Below are positions 10,541-22,809 of a stretch of 64,000 bases of DNA, one piece after another (position 1 is the first letter of the stretch; each line of letters starts with the position of its first letter). The stretch covers positions 124,001 to 188,000 of the forward strand of contig KN832872.1 in the NCBI GenBank assembly GCA_000827325.1, given 5' to 3'. The stretch comes from Oidiodendron maius Zn. Taxonomy: Eukaryota; Ascomycota; Leotiomycetes; Myxotrichaceae. Under the pieces are notes generated by a model. That model made no database searches. It saw nothing but the letters and a program-made list of their open reading frames with translations, and was not told the origin of the DNA. The position numbers and the translations under genes are program-made.

Positions 10541-11239
10541 ATGCCTGTATATGCAGCGGCGTCAGAGCGCCTACGGCTGCAACCCTTAAGCGTAGAGGAA
10601 CACCTGGACGACTTTCACGAGATAATGTCTAATCCACAATCTATGTTCTGGTCGTGAGCAATTATCTACAGCTACAATTTTACAAGCAACATACTCACAT
10701 GATTTCCTATAGTACAGGCCATTGTCACACAGATATTCAGGAATCTATAACGCTCATTCGCAAGAGCCAACCTACCCCGGAGAAGCCTTGGAACAACAGG
10801 TGGGCGATTCTACTCCGCCCAGATCCCAGCGCGCCACCGCCCGAGGGAAACCAAAAACCAAAGATGATTGGCGTCGTAGGAACCCCGAGGGAGTCAGAAG
10901 TGGCCTACAAACTCCATCCGGACTACTGGGGAAAGGGATATATGTCCGAAGCACTTGCGATGTTCATAAAGCTTTTCTGGCAATTGGAAGGTTAGATTCC
11001 TCTCAAAGGGGGACGGAGTTGGAATAAGATAGGAGTTCTAATTAAAGAAAACAGAAGGGAATCCTAATGCCCGTTTGCTGGCCTTCGCCGATCCGGAAAA
11101 TGCGGCAAGCAACAAAGTACTAGAGAAGGCGGGATTTCAGAAGGGGGGTGTGAGGAAGAACTACTATGAGCGAGCAGCGTTTAACGGCACTAGAAAGAGT
11201 GACTTGCAATCCTACTACATGGATCGAATGAGAAATTAA
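10541..11239 (+). CDS. GNAT-family N-acetyltransferase (copy B)
   Basis: Three exons, 10541-10653, 10713-10990 and 11055-11239, giving 191 residues. Introns have donors gtgagc and gttaga. The N-terminus MPVYAAASERLRLQPLSVEE matches the start of RimJ/RimL-type enzymes. The acetyl-CoA loop is DYWGKGYMSEALAMFIKLFW, followed by FADPENAASNKVLEKAGFQK. The first intron interrupts the same Ser codon, in the same phase, as in copy A at 3774-4636; the second has no counterpart there. Substrate unknown. It converges with the WDR59 gene, whose stop lies 191 bases further on. Each single reading frame is broken, but splicing restores one open frame that ends cleanly at 11239, so I call it functional. Confidence 0.82.
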
Positions 11240-11430
11240 TAGTCTTAAAAATACATCATTGGATAACTTTAGAAACGCAAACACGAGATACAGAAGATTA
11301 TTTGTCCTGCTGGCGAAGCGTAATACATTAGTTCGTATTTCTCTCCTATACTCCATTATTATCAGTGTTTAATCATATACAATGGTCTTAAATCTTCCAT
11401 GCCAGCAAACGCCATCCAAATGCCTAGGTT

Positions 11431-14400
11431 TTAAAACAGATCTTGCTTCCGCAAGCTATTCGCTTTCTTCTTCCCGCCAGGTGTTCCCCACTCACCCGTC
11501 CTCACCCGCCCCAACCTCCTACTTAATGTTGAGTAGCCTTTGCTAAGAGCTTTACTTGGGTGATGTGTGACTTGTGTATCGCTCTTATCCTCTGTATCCC
11601 AATCCTCCAGTTCAATCTTCTCCTTTTCTACTCTGTTCACATCTAGCAACCTCATTCGCTCGAGGGCGCTAAGCATTACCTCCCAGCTCTCAACTATCCC
11701 TTCGCTCGCTTTCCTGCTACAGTCGCATTCACAGCCCCCAGGGCAATCAGTGTTGCCAAAGGAAAGATACTCAGCCAAGCAATGTTGATGATTGGCACAG
11801 CCGCATGAAAGGCAAGACGAGAAAACAGCACTAATAGGCTCCATGCAGATAGTGCAACGAAGCTGGCGTTGAACCGTCTTACAGCGTTCACAGCGGCCTA
11901 CGCCACCGCCTGCTGTTCCTGAGTTGAGGGGCTCGAGTCGCGATTCATGTTTAAGGCAATACCCAGTGACGTCAAGACCTTGGTGTGACAGTTCCGACGG
12001 GATCATAGGCTGATCCGTTTTACCTAGAATTATTGGAGAGGAAGGTGACGGTTGTTGGTTCAGTACACCACTCTCATTGGAGATGAGCGATGTGGCGAAG
12101 GATTTGTTGTCAGGAATATCGACTTCATAGAAGTAGTCTTTCAAGCCATTGAACTTGAGGATTTCGAGTCGCGCTAGTGGGTGGCGCCAAATGAAGAGAA
12201 GGTTGGCATATGATGATCGATAGGCAGCGTAAAGGGCTGCTTGACGGGGATCTAACAAGGGCAATCTCATGCAGCCTTCATCGTCAAACACGTTTTGGTT
12301 CTCCACAACCACACTGATTCTAGTCTCCATTGCTAGCTGTCCACCATCTGCTACCTCTTCATCATCAGAATAAGATAAGGTCTCAGCGGTAGTCTGGCCA
12401 TGCTCTTTCACGCTCCCAAGAACGGTTGTGTTTCCCCACGTAATTGCGCTAGGAGCAAGCGAATTGAGCATGCTCTCGACTGGGCTTGGACGCTTCCGGG
12501 TGGGTGGAGGATTTGGCGGCGATGATGAGGCAGTCATAGAGAATGGTCGAGAAAAGCTCGCAGCAAAGGTAGATGCAATTCCTGAATTGGCTCGACGCAA
12601 ATTACGTGGATTCTCAGGAGATGTGGAAAGGCTCTGTGTAGTAAGATGCTCTGAGCTCGTGCGATTTGATATTAATGGTGGAGTATCTCCAAAGGAATAC
12701 GAAGTTGAAGCTGGATCGCTTCCCCAAGGTCCGTTCGACGATCCTAAAGAACCGTATAATCCTGACACTATTTGAGCAAGTTTTGATGTCGAGGAGGAGG
12801 GAATGGAGCCCTTCTGGTACATACTCCATGCTGCCGCATTAGTAGGGAAATAATCAAGCGAGAATGCAGGTGTCTTCATCATCAAAGGTGTCTGTGGTGT
12901 GCTAAGAGATGCCTCTATTTGAGCGGTCGCATCCGGGGTTGCCGGTTCACTGAAAACACAGGACAACATAGCCAACATCTGGATGTCAGCTAATTTTTCA
13001 AAGTGACCGAATAAGTCGCTAATAGCCTTTCTGGCAAGAGGACTATTTCCCCATTTGACTCTGCCAGACAAGCTATTCCGACGAGAAGGATCGTCCGACA
13101 TGTCGACGCCGCTGTCTGAAGCGGCATCTGCAGAGTATTTCTTTATGGACTCTTTAGCAATCACCAAGATCGACTCGTGATGCTGGGTTTGTGCAAGGAC
13201 TTCGAGGGGGACCTCGTTATGCAGCAGCATGGCGGCATATCTCCAGACATCAGCGAGATCGTTGAAACCATGCTTCTCAGCAACATCCGCGTTCTTGTTG
13301 CACACCTCGGGGCCATCTCCATAAATATAGTATTCACTTGCCAACTCCGCTTTCGAGGGTAAAAGAGAGCTGACATTGTGTAGAGATAAAATATTTTTGG
13401 GTTTTGGAAATCGATTCCTGCTAATCCCGGTGCCTGTTCCAGTATTTGTACCAGTGCCCGTACCTCCTGCACTGGACCTTTGAGATAGCAGCGTAGGAGA
13501 CGCTTTCATATAGCGGCCGCGAGTAGATCTGTGGAAATAATCGACCATAGGAAACCTCGCAACCGGAAACTGTGAAGAGTCGGAATCACTAGAGGACAAT
13601 AGCTCTGAATCATCTGAAGCGTCTGATTCATCTCGACCTTCTGAGGTCAGCGACGTTAATTTGACGCGAGGGACAGGAGAGGTATTGTTGGCGAGTCGTC
13701 CAAACGTCTCAAAGATAGGACCGCCTTTTGATCGTGTACCATTTTGGTTCCCCAGAGATTTCAATAGCGATTTCACTTTGTCTTCTTTCGGTGGGAAAAA
13801 GCATGCTAGCTTTCCATTCATCGAGAACCGTGCACCACAGAGTCTGGGGAGTGGAACATTGGCATTACGATTTATCACCGACAGCATATCTTCGGTGGCA
13901 CTTGAATCCAGCTCTTGGGACATCATGGCAGAGGTCCCAGTTGGCATATCAGTAGCATCGTCATCATCATCATCGCTAGAGCTCTCATCGGCTAACCCAT
14001 CGAGATCATCATCAATATCCTCAAGGCCCTTGAGGAAGGTTGTGCTTGTATCAAGATCTACTTCCCCTAGAAGGTAGCATAGAGCAGCCTCGAGACAGCC
14101 CTGCCTTCGAGTGACGAAACCTGAAGCTATTTGCTGTACCTCACGTTTCAATTTGCTATATACCTCGTCTGACATGAGTGTTGTTTTGCCAAGCGTGAAG
14201 GTCGGTGCCTTTGTTTCAGGATACTGTTCAGGAAATGATACAGTCGCTGTGATATAGATAGGAGCTCCATTCTCACCCCATGGCCCGTTCATTGAGACAG
14301 CCGCAATTCTTTTATCCATGTTGACGTCGTCGAAGGTAATCTTTGGAAGCTGATCATGGATACGGATAATTTCGTCCTGCAAACTTTCAGGTCCATCCCA

Positions 14401-15921
14401 ATCCCCATCCTCTGCAAACTCGGGGTTGCGATTTGAGAGTCTTCTCGAGGTTGGGCGCTTTTGAGTCGACGAACAATTCTCCTGTTTGCTGAATTTTATG
14501 CCACTCATCCATCCTATTTGCTTCTGATTCTGCTCATCGGGCTTTTTTGATTTGTCTTTTGCCTTCATAGCGGGCGCTCGGATGGTCATGTGCGTACGTG
14601 CTATGTGTGGCAATGACAATTTGTTTATGCCAATACTTGATGTAATGGTCTGCAGCCCAGAGCTCCCATGCTGAGGACCTGTCATAGTTGCTGCCCTCTT
14701 TTCGGTCGAGGTATTTTCAATCGTACGGAAAGTCTTGTAGATGGCGCCTCTTCGTGTGATGTTTAGGTTTTTCCTTAGTTGGCTGCCTTTCACATGGCCA
14801 ACTGAATCCAATATTTCGGGATCTACACTCTGCAAACGCAGGTGGTTATCATCTCCCCAAGAAACAAGCTGAAAATCTCTATTGTCAACACCGTTATCTG
14901 TAATGCCACCTCGGCTTCTCCATAGAAACTCTTTAACTTTGTGATTCCCATGTCCTTGAAATGTTTTAACCGCCTGAGCTCTAGAGTCAATCTCGCCATC
15001 TTTTACTCTGCGTTCGTAGAGATGGAGTTCACCCGGGGTGTCCTGGGGCATCGCTAAAAGTCCCCATCCAAAGGGGGTGTGTCGGGCTCGCCAGACCGGG
15101 AAGTCTGTCCTGATAATGCGTTCCGGTTCATCGGATTCATTGCCGTAGTCCCAAAACTTGATACTCTTGTCCAACGAGCAAGTGACGAGTCCTGTGGCTC
15201 TGGTACGATTCCAATCTACGCCATAGATCTTCGACTCGTGCGCATTGATGGATCTCAATGGTTCAGCTCCCTTTCTATCATCCCAAATCCTCAACCACTG
15301 ATCGTGGGATGAGGCTAAGATATGCGGATCTTGACGGTTGTATTTGACCTGCGTGGCCCCCGCAAACCAATCGCAAAAGGTCAGAACTGGCTGCCTCGGA
15401 CGGCGCAAGTCCCAGCAATGAACATAACCATCTACAGCACAGGTAGCAAGCATATCTGCGTGATGTGCAGAGAAGTTGATGTCCGTGATAGCCCGGGAAT
15501 GTCCGTGAAGAGTATGTTCGATGGCTCCTTGTGTGGTATCATCTTGCATATTCAAATTCCATACCAGTGCCTTCTGGTTTGCCGTGCTGACAACCCAATA
15601 ATCCCGTGCAGCGAATGGCGACCATTGTACATCTGCCACAAGCCATGGAAGGCCATGCCGAAGGTGACGAGGGGGGTTCAGGGGGAAATCAAGATCGATA
15701 ATATCGAGTCCATCAGTACTACAATGATCTCGTCAGTTAAATTCCAGGGATAAAGAGCGTCCAACATACGATGCGAGTGCAACATCTCGACCTGAAGGAG
15801 AGATGGTTGCCGATCCGACTTTGCGGTCAACATGAATCGATACATCTGCTTCAAAAGCAGTGCCATGGAAAGCAGACTTTATAGCCTTGCCTTTTCTCGA
15901 TTCGTCCATCATGTTGGACAT
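11431..15921 (-). CDS. MTC5: SEA/GATOR2 complex subunit WDR59 homologue (Mtc5/Sea3)
   Basis: Two exons, 15770-15921 and 11431-15718, separated by a 51-nt intron (donor gtatgt, phase 2), giving 1,479 residues. WD40 repeats fill about residues 20-330 (for example TCAVDGYVHCWDLRRP and VTCSLDKSIKFWDYGN). An RWD domain is near 497-603 (PWGENGAPIYITATVSFPEQ). A long Ser-rich region follows. Zinc-binding segments at about 1327-1387 (CERCKTVQ, CTICMEP, CGCANHQHCL) form a zinc ribbon plus RING-H2. This order of WD40, RWD and C-terminal RING is that of WDR59/Mtc5, which sits on the vacuole/lysosome and controls TORC1 in response to amino acids; WDR24 lacks the RWD. The start at 15921 is shared between a short first exon and the conserved first WD blade. 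Intact. Confidence 0.92.
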
Positions 15922-16548
15922 GAGGCAGTCGCATCATTTCCAAGCTACTACCTTGAACACATTTGCGATCAGCTCCACGGCGAGCTTCCGCTGAGCATAG
16001 CGTGATAGTAAATACGGGCTTGCTCAGTAGAGTGTAGTTTGAGCCCGGATAAGTCCAGGGGAGGGCGAGCAATGATATGGGGTCGCTGCGCGCATTTCTA
16101 GAGAGGGTTGGAGCTGTATCTCGAAGGGCATTCAAATGTCCAAATAGGGAATAGCGCCCTTGGAGGGGAAGCGGAGGTCACCGCGCGAAACTGTAAGAAA
16201 TATCTCAAGAGTCAGAGATTGCGAGATTTCTGGCCATTTGTTACATCTCGAGGGAACTACCCATGCGCCATACCTTAGTTATTGCGAATAACAGCCTCTG
16301 TCTTTGAAAGTCTCTGTCAGAAGAAACGCTGGTCGTGGTAGCTACTCTCTTTTACATTCTCGACTCGAGATACCATTCCAATCACCATCGTACGAGCACG
16401 CGAACGTCCCAGCAAGCCATTTTCTCGTATTTTTTTACGATACCCAAGCCCGCTATTCTTACTCTTAAGCCTGTATTTACGAGTCTATAACCTCTAGCTA
16501 TTCTAGTTAGGCAGTATCTGCAGCCGTCGCAGATACTCGGATTTCAAC
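15922..16548. promoter_or_regulatory. Bidirectional promoter between WDR59/Mtc5 and UBC13
   Basis: A 627-base spacer between two divergent start codons. It contains pyrimidine-rich stretches on the UBC13 side (16320-16500). No gene is seen in it. Confidence 0.5.
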
Positions 16549-17171
16549 ATGGCTTTGCCGAAAAGGATTATCAAGGAGACGGAGAGGTTGATGGCAGAGC
16601 CGTAAGCACTCTATGCGGGATATCTGGGACCTGCGCCATACTGACAATATGAGATCACAGTGTCCCAGGTATCAGTGCAGTCCCTCATGAAGATAATCTG
16701 AGATATTTTGATGTCTCGATTCACGGCCCCACTCAGTCCCCATACGAAGGTCAGGATCACATCGAGCGATATGGAAGTCAGTAGGGTCTAACATAACTCG
16801 ACAGGTGGCATCTTCAAGCTTGAGCTGTTTCTCCCCGACGACTATCCTATGACCCCCCCAAAGATTCGTTTCTTGACCAAGATATACCACCCCAATATCG
16901 ACAAGCTTGGGCGCATCTGTCTCGATGTGTTGAAGAGTAAGAACAGTTCCCTTCTCAAGTTTGTTCTACCCTAGGAGTTAACTCTGCGGCCATAGGCAAC
17001 TGGTCTCCCGCCCTGCAAATACGCACCATCCTCTTATCTATCCAAGCACTCCTCGGCGCTCCGAATCCAGACGATCCGCTGGCACCCGACGTGGCCAAAA
17101 AGTGGAAGGACGATGAGCAGACAGCGATCGCGACGGCTAAAGAATGGACCAGAACGCATGCGATGTCGTAG
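16549..17171 (+). CDS. UBC13: Ubiquitin-conjugating enzyme E2 Ubc13 (UBE2N)
   Basis: Four exons, 16549-16601, 16661-16749, 16805-16936 and 16996-17171, giving 149 residues, the normal length. N-terminus [43 protein letters not shown] tripeptide in [10 protein letters not shown]; active-site Cys in [20 protein letters not shown]-terminal [19 protein letters not shown]. Ubc13 pairs with a Uev1/Mms2 partner to make Lys63-linked ubiquitin chains in post-replication DNA repair and signalling. All introns have GT-AG ends and the frame closes exactly. The Ser-Asn after the active-site helix corresponds to Thr-Asn in yeast, so it is a normal variant. Confidence 0.96.
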
Positions 17172-19292
17172 ATCTGTCTAACTCGCAAGTTACGAATCAC
17201 GAATGCGCAGCCGAATACACAGGACAGTTACGGGTGGCTACGACGCGTAGCGATAGAAGAATAAGAGCAACGGGAACGAATAACGAGGGCAGAGTCGCGG
17301 GGGGAAGGGGGTAGTTGCGGTTGCATGGCGGGGTTTCCTATAGGCGCTGGTGTGTCGTGTTTCTACTCTCAGATAGAGGCTATGGGGATTCCCAGAAAGT
17401 CGAGCATTCTCAAGTGCTTTTAACTAGCAATGTTTGCGACTTCTTTGGAGCACATGCAGTTTTGGCAGAGCTAGATTAAAAGATACAGTAATCTGCGATA
17501 CCTTGAACCTTTCCAATGTGCGTAATATATTCAACCGCCTCGACCTTACGTCACCAGCTTGACCCCTTTCGCAGCTCTGTTGTCGTCCGTGCAGTGTCAA
17601 TGACCCTTCCCCCGCAGTTTGTCGACGTGTATCTGCCTCGGATCGTTTTCCGAGCCAAGGGAAGCATTGGTGGCGCTGCATAGGCCAAGAGGAAATACGA
17701 TGTTTAGTAAGAGGTGTCTGCTGCTCACGAGGTTCGCCATCAGAGGCCCAGAACCACTGTCAACGGGACGACAGAACCGCACCAATATCCCGTGAGCCTA
17801 GACGCGGCCGGATGGCAGCGAATCAAGGGACGATCCGATATCAACGAGGAGGAGGCTCCCCATGAGGGCTCAACTTAGCGGCGCTACGGTAGGGAGCTGT
17901 CATCTGTACTGTACTGCATGGGGTGTCGGCTCTTGGTGCTCTTCGCCCCGCCGATTCTGCCTGGCGTTGACGTTGAAGAGACGCCGACACACGGTGCTAT
18001 TTGTGTCTGATACTGGGTTTACTGTATTATCGGCGCCAGGGCCTCTACATTATGTATCTAGGCTTACATGGCTTACTATACCTCTACGACCCTTTACCGG
18101 GGACTCCGTCTGCGGCCCGACAACCTTTGAGCCCTACCGTAATATCGACTGTACAGTAAGAGTTAGACTCCCGGCAAGTGACCTACCTAGATGGGTCGAA
18201 GCACACTGCATGCTGCCCTTCCTCGACCCTTGGCGTGGAACTCCCCGACAGCTCATGCAACTCTTGGCCAGGCATCTGGTTTCTTTTCTTCGCACTGGCC
18301 CCGATATACTGGGTGCGAGTCGCGGGTCCCGAGGTATTTGCGGCCAGACGAAGAGAAGTCGGGTCGTGGTGGGTGGAGTGGTGGCGCTGCTGGTCGCGAC
18401 GCCCGCACACATCGTCCAGACGGATTTTATCGGTCATCGCCGCCGACTCGACCTTTCTCCGCAAGACGCAGCGCCGCAGAGACAGCGAGAACCACTTTCT
18501 GAAGCTCTCCAGACCTCGGTTCCCCGCTGTCTGATATGGTTGTGGCGGGGTCAGTCGCCGGCGCACAATTGCCATGTTTGGTTACCCGCGACGCCCTTTG
18601 CGGGGCGACTAACTCTTGGGACTCGTGGAGCCGTGGACCTGTGGAGTCCCCAGATCACAAACCCTCCCACCGTTTCCACCGTTTGCACCGTTCCGGCGCC
18701 AAAGGCTGATCGCCGCCCGGATGATACAGTGTCGGGTGCAGCCCACGACGTCGATATCTCTCGCGGTTTGGTTTCCGGGAGAGAACAGCCAGGGCGCATT
18801 GCTGCATCTTGTTCCTGCTGTCTGTTGCCCATCTCGAGATAATCTCCTGCCCCGTTGCACTCAGCAACCATGGCTAGGCAAGGGTTATCCCAGGTTCTCC
18901 TTTCCTTTCGTTGGCCTCCTCCACCAGGCCCAGATGCAAGTCTGACAGCCACCAAAGCGATCTTTCCGCTAGAACGGCTCTGTCGCGTTCCCAATGGCCT
19001 GCAGCTGCGACCCCAATCTGGACTTTCCCGGGTTCTGAATTTGGTCATCTTCCGAGACCTAGCCGCGTCCCATAATTTCGTGCATCATTGCTTTTGTGAG
19101 TGTCCAAAGGAGTAGAAAACTAACTGGTCCCTGCTTCGAAGCTCTCCATGGGGGCGGACAGGGGTCTGCCCCATATAATGAAGTGCTGATTCCCGCATCC
19201 CCAGGTTTGATTTTGGCTCGGCCGCTGCTATTCTTCCATCCCCATACCCAGTGCAGTGCATCGCGAATATCAAAATCCTTCGAGACGACAGT
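17172..19292. other. GC-rich gene-free stretch upstream of the MFS transporter
   Basis: About 2.1 kb. Its central part (about 17.8-19.1 kb) is visibly GC-rich and has overlapping open frames on both strands, the longest at 17862-18842 (326 codons, plus). Its translation is rich in Cys, Arg and Trp and has no domain I recognise. A small triple repeat of a caccgttt-like unit lies near 18668-18695. Most likely a long promoter or leader region of the transporter; a non-coding RNA cannot be excluded. Confidence 0.5.
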
Positions 19293-21301
19293 ATGGATGC
19301 TGAGGAGCAGAAACCCGACGCGGCTCATGCCAACAACTCAGGGACCCCGTCCCTTGAAAAGGAGGCGACAGCCCCTGCGGGAGATCACGTCGAGGTTGTG
19401 AGGACCGTTTCGCGTGTTCCTGGGAATCCCAATTATTATGAGAAGGATGGACTTAGAACATATGGTGACGATGAAGATCATGATCACGAGCCGCCGGTAC
19501 GAACTGCCCTGACCGTGCTTATGGAGGGCTTCTGCTGACAAGACTGCCGTAGATGAGCTTTCGAAGATTGATGTCGTTGATCGCCATGGCCTTCTTATGG
19601 ACAGGATCCCAGATCCCACTGTATTTATTCGGTACGCGCGTATTTCTCCTGATGCGTCCTGTTCGAATCGGCTAACATGTCTGGATGTAGGTGGCATCCC
19701 ACCATATATTTATGGCGACATTGGTGGTTCCGACAGGTGGATCTGGTTTGTCCTGGCAAACCTACTCTCCCTTGCCGCCATCTGCCCTTTTGTTGGGGCC
19801 CTCTCTGATCTCATCGGTCGACGATATGTTGCGATTGCGGGTGCTTCTTTCCTCATTCTGGGAATGATTATTTCTTCGACCGCTCATACCATGAACAACT
19901 TCATTGGTAGGTTCTTGTAGTCCTCAGTTTGAACCGAGGACCAAACTGACAATTGACAGCGGGAATGGCCTTTGCTGGTGTTGGTGCCGGGATCAACGAG
20001 TTGACTGCCCTTGCCGTAGCTTCTGAGCTGGCTCCCACCCGCAAAAGAGGCCAGTATGTAGCTGTATTGGTCTTCAGTATCGTGCCTTTTTGTCCCTCAG
20101 TGCTGTGGGGCCAGTTAATCGCGTCCCACTCGACATGGAGATACGTAGGATTATTTTGCGGCATATGGGCTTTCATCGGCTTGGCCATGACGACTTTCTT
20201 CTACTTCCCTCCACCGCGTGTAAACTCGTCGGGACTGAGCCGTAAAGAGATTATCCAGCAAATTGATTTCGTCGGTGGACTTCTCTCCATTTCTGGAATG
20301 ATCCTCTTCCTGGCTGGGCTCCTCTGGGGCGGTTATCAGGTAAGACGATATGTTTCTATGAATGATATTAAGCTGACGTGAAAAATTAGTACCCTTGGAA
20401 GAGCGCACACGTGCTTGTGCCTCTCCTTCTAGGAGCGGCACTTATCGCCGCCTTCGTTCTCTGGGAGATGTATGGAACAAAGTATCCCATGTTTCCTGCT
20501 AGGATTAAGAAAGAACCTCGGATCCTTATACTCACCCTTGTCATTACGTTTATCTCGGGCGCAAATTTCTTCTCTGTCCTGCTCTTCTGGCCAACACAGT
20601 CATTTAACGTCTATGGCCATGACCCTGTAGGCGTTGGACTGCGCGGTATGCCTATCGGCTTCTGCATTCTTGCCGGGGCTTGCATTGTTCTTTGGCTACT
20701 GTCCATGTTCCGTGGCCAGAACAGACTGTTCTTGTTCGTCTCGTCTTGCCTCATGACAGCTGGCTGCGGGGCTCTTGCTGCTGCTCGCCTCGATAATATC
20801 CATGCTGTATATGGCATTCTCGTCGTGGCTGGCCTTGGAATTGGTGGAATTGTTGTTCCGGCGTCTATTATCACGACCATTATCTGCCCAGACGATCTCA
20901 TTGCCACAGTTACAGCTTTGACTCTCGCTGTCCGTGTCATTGGAGGCGCGATTGGGTACACAACGTACTACAATGTCTTCTATAACAAATTCGTTCCCAT
21001 CCTCACTAAGAACATTGTGATTGCCTGCTTCACTCACAATATCACTAACATCACAGTCATCACTGACGCTGCTGAGCTCACTGGCGCCTCGCTCATCAAC
21101 GATATCCTTTACCTGCCTGGAGTTGACGGAAATGTGACCATATGGAACGCCATCGTTCTTGCAGGACAGGAGAGCTATGCTGCCGCTTACCCTTATGTAT
21201 ATTACGCTAGTATTGCGTTCGGTGCTGTCTCGATTATTGCGTCGGCCTTCTTGGGAGATATCAACAAGTACATGGATGATCATGTGGCGGTTGTCATCTG
21301 A
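19293..21301 (+). CDS. MFS efflux transporter, TRI12/trichothecene-pump type
   Basis: Five exons, 19293-19496, 19553-19631, 19691-19906, 19960-20339 and 20390-21301, giving 596 residues. An acidic soluble N-terminus of about 68 residues is followed by membrane segments of the fungal TRI12 family. Markers: WTGSQIPLYLFGGIPPYIYG, the loop 2-3 motif ALSDLIGRRYVAIAG, GAGINELTALAVASELAPTR, and the 50-nt intron after GGYQ before YPWKSAHVLV. Extracellular loops carry Asn-linked sites (NITNIT). Members export toxins, siderophores or drugs by proton antiport at the plasma membrane. The start at 19293 opens the long first exon. Fourteen segments are expected for the family. The substrate cannot be told, and no biosynthetic core gene lies beside it. 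Confidence 0.9.
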
Positions 21302-21409
21302 TATCCCGAGTCATACAAGAAGGCGGTGTTCATGGTAGACTTGGCATACCTGCATTGTTTTAGTATACAAATAGTTAAATTAAGATATCAAGGTTGTACA
21401 GACCTCTAG

Positions 21410-21481
21410 CCCCAAACATTGTTCCAACATTTGACTGACGAGAGCCGAAATATTTTGTCGGCTCATCAGGTCGTTTGGGGG
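21410..21481. repeat. Long imperfect inverted repeat (hairpin) downstream of the MFS gene
   Basis: Outer arms cccaaac at about 21411-21417 and gtttggg at 21473-21479, with an inner pair gagccga (21441-21447) and tcggctc (21458-21464) around an aatatttt-type loop. Intermediate bases (gactga against tcaggtc) pair partly. It lies about 110 bases past the MFS stop codon. It could be a 3'-UTR stem-loop or a relic of a small inverted-repeat element. Confidence 0.55.
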
Positions 21482-22638
21482 TATTATATGTAGATTAAAC
21501 TCGTCCAAAACTTGTAACGACATAACCCGTCAGCAGATACCTTGGTGATACCAGGAGGGAGAGCCGCAAATGTCATATCACCCAGCCCTAAGATGCTCGG
21601 CTAGGATAAGGCGACCAGATCTGTGGGGTACTGGTAGGCCTTGCTGAGGCAGTCCGCTATTAGGGGTAATCAGACAAGGCACTTTACACTACATCAGCAT
21701 TAGTGAGATGCTTTTATTTCAGCAGTCATCGATATATATATGTACTCGTAGAGGTGCTGCAATTGATGTTGAGTAATCGGACTGTTATGTCTCCGTAGGG
21801 ATAATACCGAGGCATTGTGGTTCCCGCAGACGGCGAGATTTACCTCCGCGTGTCCGTTCACGAGATGTGCTTTCTACGAACCATCTACTTACTAAAGAGC
21901 CTGGGATCTTGACATGCTGAGCAGGACCAATCCCAACGGCAGGGTTAGAGGAACCGTGGAGCACCATTGGTCGCATGCTAAGGCGTCGGCGTCCGCATTT
22001 CGCGAATGCGAGTCTACGGAGTTTCCAGGTGCCTCAACCTACGGAACAGACCCCTGGCTGACAGCTGGAAATCATGGGTGATTTTCTTATCAGTACACTC
22101 TTGAGTGGCATTGTTGAGAGGCCAATAGGGCCAATTATCTCTCAATTTACTCTTCAGTGTCAAGAACATTTGCGGAGAGGCTTACGTAGAATCGCACTGT
22201 GCCCCCTGGCTCGGTTTCGCTCTCGTATCCACAAGGGGCAATTAAGGGAGTTGAGCAAATGTAGTTCGCGACAGTTATTAGAGTTATGACAAGCTTCTGG
22301 CTAAGCCTCGTATGTCGCAAGGTTTACTTTACGCCTACAATTTGCTGACTTGGTGATGCGACCTGGTTACCCGAATAGGACATCAATGCGTGACGATACC
22401 TCGTTGGGGCCTCTTGCGAGCAATGAACCCCTATAAGCTGACGTGCCAGGCCGTTGGATAAACTGTTTACTTGACCATAGATGATATATATGCCCTCTCA
22501 CGAATCCTCCCAGCGCCCGTTTCACAGTTTTACAATCCGTCCACTCAGCACAGCCGCAATATAATCGTACAAATTTGAACCTGCTTTCATACCTCCTCAG
22601 CACTTAGTCTTAGCTTTGGCTCAAGCCCTAAACTCAAA

Positions 22639-22809
22639 ATGTGCATCCCCATCGCCTACATTATCTTCAAAAAGAAGGATGAGAAGAAAGAAGGAGAGCC
22701 GAACGTACGACAGGTACCCAAGAGCCAGCCGCTAGAGAACCCAACCTCGAACATACCTGGAGTGATACCATCTGGCAATGGAACAGGAGAAGGGGAAAGA
22801 TGGCAGTGA
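22639..22809 (+). CDS. Possible small protein, 56 residues, unrecognised
   Basis: Single open frame starting MCIPIAYIIFKKKDEKKEGE and ending GNGTGEGERWQ. The start follows an aaaATG context and a pyrimidine-rich leader. The short hydrophobic start, Lys/Glu cluster and Pro/Gly-rich tail look more like protein than random frame, but I know no family. It may also be a first exon. Low confidence. Confidence 0.25.
   Translation: MCIPIAYIIFKKKDEKKEGEPNVRQVPKSQPLENPTSNIPGVIPSGNGTGEGERWQ

Noticed and set aside
19293-21301. Toxin biosynthesis cluster around the TRI12-type pump
   Set aside because: No polyketide, terpene or peptide synthase or cytochrome P450 nearby; neighbours are housekeeping or unknown genes.
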